NCBI RefSeq assembly: GCF_026003995.1
Contig: NZ_BPIG01000002.1
Span: forward strand, 835,216 to 899,215
Reading direction: 5' to 3'
DNA: 64,000 nucleotides
Origin: Tepidiforma sp.
Lineage (GTDB): Bacteria > Chloroflexota > Dehalococcoidia > Tepidiformales > Tepidiformaceae
Below are positions 25,420 through 34,525 of the stretch, piece after piece. The notes beneath the pieces are model-generated. The model was not told the origin of the DNA. It did not search any database and was given only the letters and a program-made list of their open reading frames with translations. The translations under genes and the position numbers were made by a program. Position 1 is the stretch's first letter; each line of letters starts with the position of its first letter.

Positions 25420-26013
25420 GTGGGCAAACGCCTCTTCGACGTCACCCTCGTCCTGCTCAGTGCCCCCCTCTGGGTTCCCATCACCCTCGTCGCCGCCCTC
25501 CTGCTCGCCATCGACCTCGGCGGCAACCCGTTCTTCCTCCAGAAGCGCATCGGCCTGCACGGCCGCCCGTTCACGATGATCAAGCTCCGCACCATGCGTC
25601 ACGCCCGCCCCGGCAAAGAAGACCGCTACGTCATCGACGACTTCACGACGTTCGTCTTCTCGCCGCCCGGTAAGCCGAACCCCCGCATCACCCGGCTCGG
25701 CGCCTTCATGCGTAAGACCTCCATCGACGAGCTCCCGAATCTCATCAACGTCCTCAAAGGCGATATGAGCCTCGTCGGCCCCCGGCCCGAGATTCCCGAG
25801 ATCGTCGCCCAGTACCCGCCGCACTACCACCGCCGCCACGAAGTCCTCCCCGGCATCGCCGGCCTCGCCCAGCTCAACGGGCGTTCGGATTTGACCTATG
25901 ACGAAACGATTACCTACGATCTCGCCTACGTGGACGACCACTCCCTCCGCGGCGATATCGTCATCCTCCTGAAAACTCTCCTCGCAGTCCTCAAAGGGAG
26001 CGGCGCCCGGTGA
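25420..26013 (+). CDS. Bacterial sugar-phosphate transferase (PglC/WcaJ family)
   Basis: Starts polysaccharide or glycan assembly by moving a sugar-1-phosphate from UDP-sugar to undecaprenyl phosphate in the inner membrane. 197 residues, the short PglC-like form with one N-terminal membrane segment (residues 7-30, a re-entrant helix in PglC). Family motifs: IKLRTM (about 54), [20 protein letters not shown] and LVGPRPE. The GTG start at 25420 is preceded by TAGGCT ending six bases upstream, so it may be leaderless and first in its operon. Its stop overlaps the next start (GTGA). Confidence 0.93.
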   Translation: MGKRLFDVTLVLLSAPLWVPITLVAALLLAIDLGGNPFFLQKRIGLHGRPFTMIKLRTMRHARPGKEDRYVIDDFTTFVFSPPGKPNPRITRLGAFMRKTSIDELPNLINVLKGDMSLVGPRPEIPEIVAQYPPHYHRRHEVLPGIAGLAQLNGRSDLTYDETITYDLAYVDDHSLRGDIVILLKTLLAVLKGSGAR

Positions 26014-27920
26014 ACCGCAGCTCCAGCCCCCTCGCCGCCCTCCGCCGCCTCGCGCCCGGCGACCCGCTCGGGACGCTCGTCGCCATCGCGCTCGATGTTG
26101 CCGTCGTCGCCGTCGCGCTCGCCTGCGCGATGCTCCTCCGGTTCGATGCCGACGTCCCCCGCCGCAACGCCGAGTTCGTCGTCCGCGTTTTCCCCCTCAT
26201 CGCCGCCGCCTACGTCGTCGGCAACTTCGTCTTCGGTGTCTACCGCACCGTCTGGGCGTACGGCTCGCTCGGCGACATCATCGGCCTCTTCCGCCCCGTC
26301 TTCCTCGTCACCATCCTCCTCTTCTGCGTCAACTTCTGGCTCGAAGAGCGCCTCCTCCCCCTCTCCGTCATCCTCATCACCGGCGCGCTCGTCTTCCCCG
26401 GGATGGCCGTCGTCAAGATGCGCACCCGCCTCCTCATCCGCCTGCCGTGGATGAACAACGGCGAGCGCCGCCTCCTCATCGTCGGCGCCGGCCACACCGG
26501 CCAGCTCCTCGCCCGCGAACTGCAGGCGAACCCCGACCTCCCCTACCAGCCCGTCGGCTTCGTCGACGACGATCCGAAGAAGCTCCACCACCGCATCCAC
26601 GGCCTCAAAGTCCACGGCACCGTCGCCGAACTCGAACACGTCCTCGACCGGATGGACGCTGAGATCGTCGCCATCGCCCTCGACCGTCCGGCGGGCCACC
26701 TCGTGCGCGACATCGTCGGCACCTGCCAGCGCCGCAACATCCCCGTCCGCATGGTGCCCGGCGTCGATAACTGGGTGCTCGGCCACGGCCACGATACCCT
26801 CCGCGAAATCACCCTCGACGACCTCCTCGGCCGCGAGCCCGTGCAGGTCGATTTCGCCGCCTGCAGCCAGTCCGTCCGCGACAAAGTCGTGCTCGTCACC
26901 GGCGCGGCCGGCTCCATCGGCTCCGAACTCTGCCGGCAGGTGCTCACCTTCCGACCGCGCGAACTCCACCTCCTCGACAACAACGAAACCGGCCTCCACG
27001 ACCTCTCGCTCGAGCTTGCCGGCGTCTCGCCCGAGACCGCCATCCACCTCTGGGTCGGCAGCGTCGCCGAGGAGCCCCGCGTCCGCGAAGTCTTCGCCCG
27101 CGCCCGGCCCGACCTCGTCTACCACGCAGCCGCGCTCAAGCACGTGCCGCTCATGGAAGAGCACCCCGCCGAGGCTTTCCGCGTCAACGTCCTCGGCACG
27201 CTCTACTGCGCCACCGCCGCCCGCGAGGCCCAAACCGGCACCTTCGTCCTCATCTCGACCGATAAGGCGGTCCGCCCCAGCAGCGTCATGGGCGCCACCA
27301 AGCGCATCGCCGAGCTGCTCGTCATCGCCCTCGCCCGCGAATCCGCCCGTACCCGCTTCGCCGCCGTCCGCTTCGGCAACGTCATGGGCTCCCGCGGCTC
27401 TGTCGTCCCGACGTTCATGAAGCAAATCGAGCGCGGCGGCCCCGTCACCGTCATGCACCCCGAAATGCAGCGCTACTTCATCTCCATCCCGGAGGCCGTC
27501 TCGCTCGTCATCCAGGCCGGCACCTTCGGCGGCCGCGGCGATATCTACATGCTCGACATGGGCGAAGAGATCAACATCCTCGAACTCGCCGAGCGGATGA
27601 TCCGCCTCCGCGGGCTCCGCCCCGGCGAGGACATCGAAGTCGTCTTCACCGGGCCGCGCCCCGGCGAAAAGCTGCGCGAAGAGCTCGTCGCCGACTTCGA
27701 GCACCTCCAGCCCACGGCGCACCCCAAGGTCATGCGCCTCACCGCTTCCGTCGATGTCTCCGAGCGCGAAATCCTCCGCCTCATCGACGAAATCCGCGTC
27801 GTCATGTGGGGCGACCCCGAGGAAGTCCGCCGCCGCATCCACCTCGTCGCACGCCGCTTCTCCCTCGAAGAAGCCGCGTCCTCCACCGACACCCCGGAAA
27901 GCGAGGCCCTGCCCTCGTGA
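26010..27920 (+). CDS. FlaA1/CapD/PglF-type nucleoside-diphosphate-sugar dehydratase
   Basis: 636 residues, the long membrane form: four hydrophobic segments in the first 130 residues, then a CoA-binding-like Rossmann domain (RRLLIVGAGHTGQLLARELQ, about 150) and the catalytic SDR domain (VLVTGAAGSIGSELCRQ, about 294; YHAAALKHVPLMEEHP; STDKAVRPSSVMGATKR). The usual SDR Tyr is replaced by Met in SxxMGxxKR, as is normal for PglF/WbpM 4,6-dehydratases. Such enzymes make UDP-4-keto-6-deoxy-HexNAc from UDP-GlcNAc. Coupled to genes on either side by GTGA overlaps. Confidence 0.92.
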   Translation: MNRSSSPLAALRRLAPGDPLGTLVAIALDVAVVAVALACAMLLRFDADVPRRNAEFVVRVFPLIAAAYVVGNFVFGVYRTVWAYGSLGDIIGLFRPVFLVTILLFCVNFWLEERLLPLSVILITGALVFPGMAVVKMRTRLLIRLPWMNNGERRLLIVGAGHTGQLLARELQANPDLPYQPVGFVDDDPKKLHHRIHGLKVHGTVAELEHVLDRMDAEIVAIALDRPAGHLVRDIVGTCQRRNIPVRMVPGVDNWVLGHGHDTLREITLDDLLGREPVQVDFAACSQSVRDKVVLVTGAAGSIGSELCRQVLTFRPRELHLLDNNETGLHDLSLELAGVSPETAIHLWVGSVAEEPRVREVFARARPDLVYHAAALKHVPLMEEHPAEAFRVNVLGTLYCATAAREAQTGTFVLISTDKAVRPSSVMGATKRIAELLVIALARESARTRFAAVRFGNVMGSRGSVVPTFMKQIERGGPVTVMHPEMQRYFISIPEAVSLVIQAGTFGGRGDIYMLDMGEEINILELAERMIRLRGLRPGEDIEVVFTGPRPGEKLREELVADFEHLQPTAHPKVMRLTASVDVSEREILRLIDEIRVVMWGDPEEVRRRIHLVARRFSLEEAASSTDTPESEALPS

Positions 27921-28525
27921 GCGAACCGCGCATCCACCCCACCGCCGAAGTTTCGCCCGCCGCCAGCATCGGCGCCGGCGCCTCCATCTGGCACCACGCG
28001 CAGGTCCGCGAGCGCGCCAGCATCGGTCCCGGCTGCATCATCGGCAAAGGCGTCTACGTCGGCGCCGACGTCCGCATCGGCGCCAACTGCAAGGTCCAGA
28101 ACTACTCCTGCGTCTACGAAGGCAACACCCTCGAAGACGGCGTCTTCATCGGTCCCGAAGTCGTCCTCACCAACGACCGCTACCCGCGCGCCATCAACCC
28201 CGACGGCACCCTCAAAGCCGCCTCCGACTGGGACCTCTCCGGCTCCGTCATCCGCTACGGGGCAGCGGTCGGCGCGCGCTCCGTCATCCTGCCAGGCCTC
28301 ACCATCGGCCGCTGGGCGCTCGTCGCCGCCGGTTCGGTCGTCACCCGCGATGTCCCTGATTACGCGCTCGTCGCCGGCAACCCGGCCCGCCAGGTCGGCT
28401 GGGCCTGCGCCTGCGCCCGGCCCCTCGATGCCGGCCTCGCCTGCCACGCCTGCGGCCGCCGCTACCGCCTCGCCGGCGAAAGCCCCGGCCGTCTCGAACC
28501 ACTCCCCTCCCCGGAGCCCGCATGA
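27917..28525 (+). CDS. WbpD-like hexapeptide N-acetyltransferase with C-terminal zinc ribbon
   Basis: 202 residues from GTG 27917. Left-handed beta-helix repeats fill residues 5-165 (IHPTAEV, ASIGAGASIW, IGPGCIIGKGVYVGADV, VILPGLTIGRWALVAAGSVVTRDVPDYAL). This matches the WbpD/WlbB group that N-acetylates UDP-3-amino-GlcNAcA with acetyl-CoA. The last 40 residues carry CACARPL and CHACGRR, a possible Cys4 zinc ribbon. Neighbouring enzymes supply the other three steps of the same pathway. Coupled to both neighbours by 4-base overlaps. Confidence 0.88.
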   Translation: MSEPRIHPTAEVSPAASIGAGASIWHHAQVRERASIGPGCIIGKGVYVGADVRIGANCKVQNYSCVYEGNTLEDGVFIGPEVVLTNDRYPRAINPDGTLKAASDWDLSGSVIRYGAAVGARSVILPGLTIGRWALVAAGSVVTRDVPDYALVAGNPARQVGWACACARPLDAGLACHACGRRYRLAGESPGRLEPLPSPEPA

Positions 28526-29616
28526 CTGCCGTCCCCCGCCCGTACATCCCCGTCGCCCGCCCCCATGTCGGCGAGGCCGAAAAGCGCGCCGTCATGGACG
28601 TCCTCGATTCGGGCCAGCTCGCCGCCGGGCCCCGCGTCGAAGCCTTCGAGCGCGCCTTCGCGGCCTACACCGGCGCGAAGCACGCCATCGCCGTGAACTC
28701 CGGCACCGCCGCCCTCATCGTCGCCCTGCAGGCCCACGGCGTCGGCCCCGGCCACGAAGTCATCACCACGCCCTTCAGCTTCATCGCCACCGCCACCAGC
28801 ATCATCGCCTGCGGCGCCACCCCCGTCTTCGTCGATATCGACCCCTTCGACCTCAACCTCGACCCTGAGAAGGTCGAAGACGCCATCACCGAGCGCACCC
28901 GCGCCATCATGCCGGTCCACCTCTACGGCCACCCCGCCCGCATCGCCGAGCTCGCCGAGCTCGCCGAGGATTTCTCCCTCGCCCTCATCGAAGACGCGGC
29001 CCAGGCCCACGGCGCCGAGCACGCCGGCCAGCGGGTCGGCACCTTCGGCACCGGCTGCTTCAGCTTCTACCCCACGAAAAACATGACGACCGGCGAAGGC
29101 GGCATGATCACCACCAACGACGACGAGATCGCGCGCCGCGCCCGCATCATCCGCAACCATGGCCAGGAAGTCCGCTACCGCCACGACCTCTTCGGCCTGA
29201 ACTGGCGCATGCAGGACCTCAACGCCGCCATCGGCCTCGCCCAGCTCGAACAGCTCGAAGGCTGGACCGAAGCCCGCATCGCCAACGCCGCCCGCCTCAG
29301 CAGCCTCATCCGCGGCTTCGAAACCCCGCGCGTCCGCGAGGGCGACCGCCACGTCTTCCACCAGTACACCATCCGCGTGCCTTCCGGCCGCGACCGCCTC
29401 CAGCAGCAGCTCCACGAGGCCGGCATCGGCAGCGCCATCCACTACCCGGTGCCCATCCACCGGCAGCCGGTCATCCAGCAGCTCGGCCTCGGCGAAGGCA
29501 GCTTCCCCGTTGCCGAAGCCGCCGCCGAGCACGTCCTCTCGCTGCCCGTCCATCCCGGCCTCGAACCCGAGGACATCGACTACATCGCCGCCACGCTGAA
29601 CCGCCTCCACAGCTGA
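28522..29616 (+). CDS. DegT/DnrJ/EryC1-type aminotransferase (WbpE-like)
   Basis: 364 residues, full length for PLP-dependent nucleotide-sugar aminotransferases. The PLP lysine is in FYPTKNMTTGEGG (about Lys184); IEDAAQAHGAE (about 154) holds the aspartate that contacts the PLP ring nitrogen. HAIAVNSGTAAL and PVHLYGHPARI are standard. In the Wbp route this enzyme transaminates the 3-keto group made by WbpB to give UDP-GlcNAc(3N)A, using glutamate. Position between the WbpD- and WbpB-like genes supports that role. ATG overlaps the previous stop (ATGA). Confidence 0.92.
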   Translation: MTAVPRPYIPVARPHVGEAEKRAVMDVLDSGQLAAGPRVEAFERAFAAYTGAKHAIAVNSGTAALIVALQAHGVGPGHEVITTPFSFIATATSIIACGATPVFVDIDPFDLNLDPEKVEDAITERTRAIMPVHLYGHPARIAELAELAEDFSLALIEDAAQAHGAEHAGQRVGTFGTGCFSFYPTKNMTTGEGGMITTNDDEIARRARIIRNHGQEVRYRHDLFGLNWRMQDLNAAIGLAQLEQLEGWTEARIANAARLSSLIRGFETPRVREGDRHVFHQYTIRVPSGRDRLQQQLHEAGIGSAIHYPVPIHRQPVIQQLGLGEGSFPVAEAAAEHVLSLPVHPGLEPEDIDYIAATLNRLHS

Positions 29617-29657
29617 CCGCCGTGCGCAACGAACCCGCCCGCGCTACCCTCGAACCC

Positions 29658-30671
29658 GTGAACCGCACGCTCCGCGCTGCCGTCATCGGCCTCGGCTCCA
29701 TGGGCGCCAACCACGCCCGCGTCCTCGCCGATACCCCCGGCGTCGAACTCGTCGCCGTCGCCGACCCCGATGCCGAGCGCGTCCGCAAGGCCATCCAGGG
29801 CCGCCCCATCCCCGGCTTCGCCTCCCCTGCCGCCCTCCTCGCCGAGACGCGCCCCGATTTCGTCAGCGTCGTCGTCCCGACGGGCCTCCACGAGGAAGTC
29901 GCGCTCGCCTGCATCGAGGCCGGCGCCCACGTCCTCGTCGAAAAGCCCATCGCCGCCACGCTCGAGGCAGCCCGCCGCATCGCCGCCGCCGCCGACCGCG
30001 CCGGCCTCCTCCTCACCGTTGGCCACATCGAGCGCTTCAACCCCGCCGTCCGCGAACTGAAGCGCCGCCTCGCCGAGGGCCAGGGCGGCCGCGTCCTCCA
30101 GGTCCGCGCGCGCCGCGTCGGCCCCTTTCCCCACCGCATCCGCGACGTCGGCGTCATCCACGACCTCGGCCCCCACGACATCGACATCATGCGCTACCTC
30201 CTCGACGACGACGTCGAGCGCGTCTACGCCGAATCCCGCTCCCACATCGCCACCGGCAACGAAGACCTCTTCGCCGGCATGCTCCGCTTCCGCGGCGGCG
30301 CGATGGGCCTCCTCGATATCAACTGGCTCACCCCCACCAAGGAGCGCACCCTCACCGTCCTCTGCGAGCGCGGCATGTTCACCGTCGACTACGCCGCGCA
30401 GGTGCTCTGCTTCTACGAGAACTACGCCGCCGCCGCGAAAGAGGGCGTCTATGCCTCCGTCACCGAAGGCCCGATGACCCGCTACCCCATCCCGAACCGC
30501 GAACCGCTCCGCGTCGAGCTCGAGGCCTTCCGCGATGCCATCCTCGCCGGCGGCCCCGCGCCCGTCCCCGCCGCCGACGGCATCGCCGCCCTCGCCATCG
30601 CCGAAGCCCTCGTCCGCTCCGGCGAAACCGGCCTCCCCGTCAGCCTCGACGAGGTCGCGACCCTCCCATGA
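29658..30671 (+). CDS. Gfo/Idh/MocA-family oxidoreductase (WbpB-like)
   Basis: 337 residues starting at GTG 29658 (NRTLRAAVIGLGSMGANH), seven bases after a TACCCT box; a GTG at 29622 would add twelve residues. The N-terminal NAD(P) Rossmann fold is followed by VLVEKPIAATLEAA with the catalytic Lys-Pro pair and by IHDLGPHDIDIMRYL. WbpB oxidises C3 of UDP-GlcNAcA, recycling its own NAD+. Neighbours argue for that reaction. The stop overlaps the next ATG by four bases (ATGA). Confidence 0.9.
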   Translation: MNRTLRAAVIGLGSMGANHARVLADTPGVELVAVADPDAERVRKAIQGRPIPGFASPAALLAETRPDFVSVVVPTGLHEEVALACIEAGAHVLVEKPIAATLEAARRIAAAADRAGLLLTVGHIERFNPAVRELKRRLAEGQGGRVLQVRARRVGPFPHRIRDVGVIHDLGPHDIDIMRYLLDDDVERVYAESRSHIATGNEDLFAGMLRFRGGAMGLLDINWLTPTKERTLTVLCERGMFTVDYAAQVLCFYENYAAAAKEGVYASVTEGPMTRYPIPNREPLRVELEAFRDAILAGGPAPVPAADGIAALAIAEALVRSGETGLPVSLDEVATLP

Positions 30672-31942
30672 ACGTCGCCGTCATCGGCATCGGCCGCATC
30701 GGCCTGCCCCTCGCCGTCACCATCGCCTCCCGCGGCCACCGCGTCACCGGCTGCGACATCGACGCCGATCGCGTCGAGCGCATCAACCGCGCCGAAAACC
30801 CCCTGCCCGATGAGGCCGGCCTCGGCGAACTCCTCGCGCGCACCATCGCCGACGGCTCCTTCCGCGCCACGACCGACACCGCCGCCGGCGTCCGCGACGC
30901 CGCGGTCATCCTCTTCGCCGTCCGCGTCGACGTCGATGCCGACGGCCGCGCCGATCTCAGCCACCTGCTCGCCGCGGTCGATGCCGTCGCCCCGGCGCTC
31001 GCGCCCGGCGCCCTCTGCATCTTCGATACCACCCTCCCGGTCGGCACCACCCGGCGCGTCCTCGCGCCACGCCTCGAACAGGGCGGCCGCCGCCTCGGGG
31101 CCGACCTCCACGTCGCCTTCTCCCCCGAGCGCCTCCTCATGGGCCGCGTCATCGAAGACCTCACGAAGTACCCGAAAGTCGTCGGCGGCGTCGACCCCGA
31201 GGGCGGCCGCCTCGCCGCCGACTTCTACCGCCAGACGTTCGGCGGCGAAGTCCTCCTCCTCTCCTCGGCCGAGGCCGCCGAGCTTTCGAAACTCGCCGAA
31301 GGCGCGTACCGCGACCTCAACATCGCCCTCGCCAACGAGCTCGCCATGGTCGCCGACGTCCACGTCCTCGATATCGCGGAGGTCATCCGCGCCGCCAACT
31401 CCCAGCCCTACTCCCACATCCACGTCCCGGGCACCGGCGTCGGCGGCCACTGCATCCCCGTCTACCCCCGCTTCCTCATGCAGGGCGAAGGCCCCTCGGC
31501 CCTCTCCGCCCTCGGCCGCGCCGTCAACGATGCCATGCCCGGCTACGTCGTCCGCCGCCTCGCGGCCCTCCTCGGCGGGCTCGAAGGCCGGCGCGTCCTC
31601 GTCCTCGGCCTCACCTTCCGCCCGGACGTCGCGGTCACGTTCCACACCAACGCCGTCGACCTCCGCCGCGAACTCGAAGCGCTCGGCGCGAGCGTCGAGG
31701 GTCACGACCCGCTGCTCAGCCCGGAGGGCATCGCCTCGCTCGGCTTCGAACGCGCCGCCGAGCCCCTCGCCGGCTACGACGCGGCCATCGTCCACAGCTA
31801 CCACCGCGCCTACGCCGGCCTCGACTGGGCGCGCATCGCCCCGGTCGTCGTCGATGCCCGCAACGCCCTCGACCGCGCTGCCGTCGAAGCGGCCGGCGTC
31901 CGCTACCTCGGCGTCGGCCGGCCGCCGACTCCCGTCCGCTAA
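30668..31942 (+). CDS. UDP-N-acetylglucosamine 6-dehydrogenase-like (WbpA/WecC family)
   Basis: 424 residues, full length. NAD-binding VAVIGIGRIGLPLAVTIA at the start, FDTTLPVGTT, then the catalytic cysteine in GTGVGGHCIPVYP (about Cys263) and the C-terminal UDP-binding domain (LVLGLTFRPDV). It performs the two-step oxidation of the C6 hydroxyl of a UDP-HexNAc to the uronic acid. With the WbpB-, WbpE- and WbpD-like genes it completes the UDP-GlcNAc(3NAc)A pathway. The cassette ends here; its stop overlaps the convergent aminotransferase stop by four bases (CTAA). Confidence 0.93.
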   Translation: MNVAVIGIGRIGLPLAVTIASRGHRVTGCDIDADRVERINRAENPLPDEAGLGELLARTIADGSFRATTDTAAGVRDAAVILFAVRVDVDADGRADLSHLLAAVDAVAPALAPGALCIFDTTLPVGTTRRVLAPRLEQGGRRLGADLHVAFSPERLLMGRVIEDLTKYPKVVGGVDPEGGRLAADFYRQTFGGEVLLLSSAEAAELSKLAEGAYRDLNIALANELAMVADVHVLDIAEVIRAANSQPYSHIHVPGTGVGGHCIPVYPRFLMQGEGPSALSALGRAVNDAMPGYVVRRLAALLGGLEGRRVLVLGLTFRPDVAVTFHTNAVDLRRELEALGASVEGHDPLLSPEGIASLGFERAAEPLAGYDAAIVHSYHRAYAGLDWARIAPVVVDARNALDRAAVEAAGVRYLGVGRPPTPVR

Positions 31943-33120
31943 TCCGCGGCCGTCCCCAGCCGCGCCGCCGCCGCATCCAGCCCGGCCCGCAGGTCGGCCG
32001 GGAAGCCCTGCTCCCGCAGCAGCTTGCCGAACGCGTTCAGGAAGTAGAGCACGTTCCCCGGCGTCGAGCTCTCGCCCATCAGACCGACCCGCCACACCTT
32101 CCCCTTCAGGTCGCCGAGGCCGCCGCCGACTTCGATGCCGAACCGCCGCAGCAGCGCGCCCCGCACCGCCGTGTCCTCCACCCTTTCCGGGATGCGCACC
32201 GTCGTCAGCACTGGCAGCCGGTAGCCCGCCTTCGCATGGAGCGTCAACCCCATCGCCTCCAGCCCGGCCTGCAGCGCCCGGCCGTTCCGCTCGTGCCGCG
32301 CCCAGCGCGCCTCCAGCCCTTCCTCCAGCACCAGCCGCAGCGCCTCGTGCAGCGCGTAGATCATCGAAATCGGCGCCGTGTGGTGGTACACGCGCCGCTC
32401 GTCCCAGTACGCCTCGAGCAGCTGCAGGTCGAGATACCACGTGTTGCAGGGCGTCTCCCGCCGGCGCACCACATCCCACGCCCGCGGCGAAAGCGTGATT
32501 GGCGCGGCCCCCGGCGGCGCGCTCAGGCACTTCTGCGTCCCCGAATAGACCGCGTCCGCGCCCCACGCGTCGGCCCGCACCGGCACCCCGCCGAGCGACG
32601 TCACGCAGTCGACCAGCAGGAGCGCCCCTGCCTCCCGGGCGATGCGCGCGAACGGCTCTACCGGCGTCTCCGCCCCGGTCGAGGTCTCTGCGTGGACGAT
32701 CGCCACCAGCTTCACGTTCCCCGCCGCCCGGACCGCCGCCTCCACCACCGCCGCGTCCGCCGGTTCGCCCCACGGCGACTGCACCCGGGTCACTTCGCCG
32801 CCGGCCCGCTCCGCCATCTGCGCGATCCGCTCGCCGAAGTAGCCGCAAATCCCCACGACCACCCGGTCGCCCGGCTCCACGAGGTTCATCACCGCAGCTT
32901 CCATGCCGCTCGTCCCCGTGCCGGGCGTCGCCAGCGTCACCTCGTTGTCCGTCTGCAGCACCTCGCGGAGCATCCCGCGGCACTCGTCCATCGCCCTCAG
33001 GAAATCCGGGTCGAGGTGGCCCAGGAGCGGCTTCGTCATCGCCGCGAGCACGCGCGGGTGCGCTCCGCTCGGCCCGGGGCCCATCAGGATGCGGTTCGGG
33101 GGAGTAAACGTCGTCGGCAT
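31939..33120 (-). CDS. Class V aminotransferase, alanine-glyoxylate/serine type
   Basis: 393 residues, ATG 33120. LMGPGPSGAHPRVL near the N-terminus and TPGTGTSGMEAA are typical of alanine-glyoxylate and serine-pyruvate aminotransferases. The PLP lysine is in YSGTQKCLSAPPG (about Lys203), with DCVTSLGGVP before it. It converts glyoxylate or hydroxypyruvate to glycine or serine. It runs toward and overlaps the WbpA-like gene by four bases at the 3' ends, and faces the acyl-CoA dehydrogenase gene from a 105-base shared upstream gap. Confidence 0.92.
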   Translation of the reverse strand: MPTTFTPPNRILMGPGPSGAHPRVLAAMTKPLLGHLDPDFLRAMDECRGMLREVLQTDNEVTLATPGTGTSGMEAAVMNLVEPGDRVVVGICGYFGERIAQMAERAGGEVTRVQSPWGEPADAAVVEAAVRAAGNVKLVAIVHAETSTGAETPVEPFARIAREAGALLLVDCVTSLGGVPVRADAWGADAVYSGTQKCLSAPPGAAPITLSPRAWDVVRRRETPCNTWYLDLQLLEAYWDERRVYHHTAPISMIYALHEALRLVLEEGLEARWARHERNGRALQAGLEAMGLTLHAKAGYRLPVLTTVRIPERVEDTAVRGALLRRFGIEVGGGLGDLKGKVWRVGLMGESSTPGNVLYFLNAFGKLLREQGFPADLRAGLDAAAARLGTAAD

Positions 33121-33225
33121 GCCGCCGATCCTACCCCCTGCGCTTCGCTGCCGCCTCCCTCCCGCCCACAGCCCCTTTTTCGACGCGCGTGTACAATCGA
33201 GCCACTACCACACGTGAGGTTTTCC

Positions 33226-34410
33226 ATGGACTTCCGCGACACCCCGGAAGAGGCCGCATTCCGCGCCGAAGTTCGCAAGTTCATCGAAGAGGAGGGCCAC
33301 AAGGCCCGCCAGCGCGATGACGACGGCGAGCGCGGCTTCTACGGCGGCAGCAAAGAGTGGACGAAGGCCCTCGCCGCCCGCGGCTGGGTCGCCCCCGCCT
33401 GGCCGAAGGAGTACGGCGGCGCCGGCCTCTCCGTCATGCAGCAGTTCATCTTCAACTGGGAGCTCGCCGAGGCCCGCCTCCCCCGCCCCGGCGGCATCGC
33501 CGTCGGCTTCGCCGGCCCCACCCTCATCGTTCACGGCACCGAAGAGCAGAAGCAGAAGTACCTCCCCGGCATCCTCTCCGGCGAAGACATCTGGTGCCAG
33601 GGCTACTCCGAGCCCGGCGCAGGCTCCGACCTCGCCGCCCTTCAGACCCGCGCCGTCCGCGACGGCGACGACTACATCGTCAACGGTCAGAAGATCTGGA
33701 CCTCCGGCGGCCACCTCGCCAAGTACATGATCCTCCTCGCGCGCACCGACCCGGATGCGCCGAAGCACCGCGGCATCACCTATTTCATCGTCGATATGAA
33801 GAGCCCGGGCATCACCGTCCGCCCGCTCGTCAACGCCGCCTACACCCACGAATTCAACGAAGTCTTCTTCGAAGACGTCCGCGTGCCGCGCGCCAACATC
33901 ATCGGAGAGGAGAACCGGGGCTGGTATCTCGCCCAGACGACCCTCTCCTTCGAACGCTCCAACATCGGCGGCTCCGTCGGCGCCCGGCAGGCCGTCGAAG
34001 ACCTCATCAAGTTCGCCCGCGAAAACACCGCGAACGGGCAGAGCACCCTCGCGCACAACCCGGCCGTCCGCCACGAACTCGTCGAGCGGTACGTCGAAGC
34101 CGGCGTTGCCCAGATGATGAGCTTCAAGATCGTCTCCATCCAGGCAAAGGAAGGCGTCGCGCCCGGCCACGAAGCCGCCGTCGCCAAGCTCTACGGCACC
34201 GAGCTCAACCAGCGCATCTACCGCACCGGGATGAAGGTCCTCGGCCTCTACGGCCAGCTCGATGCGAAGACCGACGGCCCCCGGCCCCCGATGCGCGGGC
34301 GCATCAAGTACATGTACCTCCGCTCGATCGCCAACACGATCGAAGGCGGGACGAGCGAAATCCAGCGCAACATCATCGCCACCCGGGGCCTCGGCCTGCC
34401 CCGAGGCTGA
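33226..34410 (+). CDS. Acyl-CoA dehydrogenase
   Basis: FAD-dependent alpha,beta-dehydrogenation of acyl-CoA. 394 residues, normal length. Features: KEYGGAGLSVMQQFI, CQGYSEPGAGSDLA (about 125-138, FAD/substrate loop), WTSGGHLAKYM, and the C-terminal signature RTGMKVLGLYGQ plus IEGGTSEIQRNIIATRGLGLPRG. The catalytic glutamate is likely in IEGGTSE. GAGGT lies 8 bases before ATG and TACAAT at 33192-33197 is a probable -10 box without a good -35. A strong hairpin follows the stop. Confidence 0.94.
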   Translation: MDFRDTPEEAAFRAEVRKFIEEEGHKARQRDDDGERGFYGGSKEWTKALAARGWVAPAWPKEYGGAGLSVMQQFIFNWELAEARLPRPGGIAVGFAGPTLIVHGTEEQKQKYLPGILSGEDIWCQGYSEPGAGSDLAALQTRAVRDGDDYIVNGQKIWTSGGHLAKYMILLARTDPDAPKHRGITYFIVDMKSPGITVRPLVNAAYTHEFNEVFFEDVRVPRANIIGEENRGWYLAQTTLSFERSNIGGSVGARQAVEDLIKFARENTANGQSTLAHNPAVRHELVERYVEAGVAQMMSFKIVSIQAKEGVAPGHEAAVAKLYGTELNQRIYRTGMKVLGLYGQLDAKTDGPRPPMRGRIKYMYLRSIANTIEGGTSEIQRNIIATRGLGLPRG

Positions 34411-34432
34411 CGCTTCCTCCCGGCCATCGACC

Positions 34433-34461
34433 AGCGGCCGCCCCTTTCCGGGGCGGCCGCT
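34433..34461 (+). terminator. Hairpin after the acyl-CoA dehydrogenase gene
   Basis: AGCGGCCGCCCC (34433-34444) and GGGGCGGCCGCT (34450-34461) pair perfectly around a five-base loop. No T-run follows, so it may slow rather than end transcription. Confidence 0.55.
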
Positions 34462-34525
34462 TCGCGGCCCGGACCTGCCCAAAGTGGACCTGTCAGGCGC
34501 CCCGCCAATCACGTGTACTGTGGCA

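Noticed and set aside
29622..29660. GTG 29622 as the start of the WbpB-like gene
   Set aside because: It would add twelve non-conserved residues; GTG 29658 follows a TACCCT box and begins at the conserved Rossmann strand. The earlier start stays possible.
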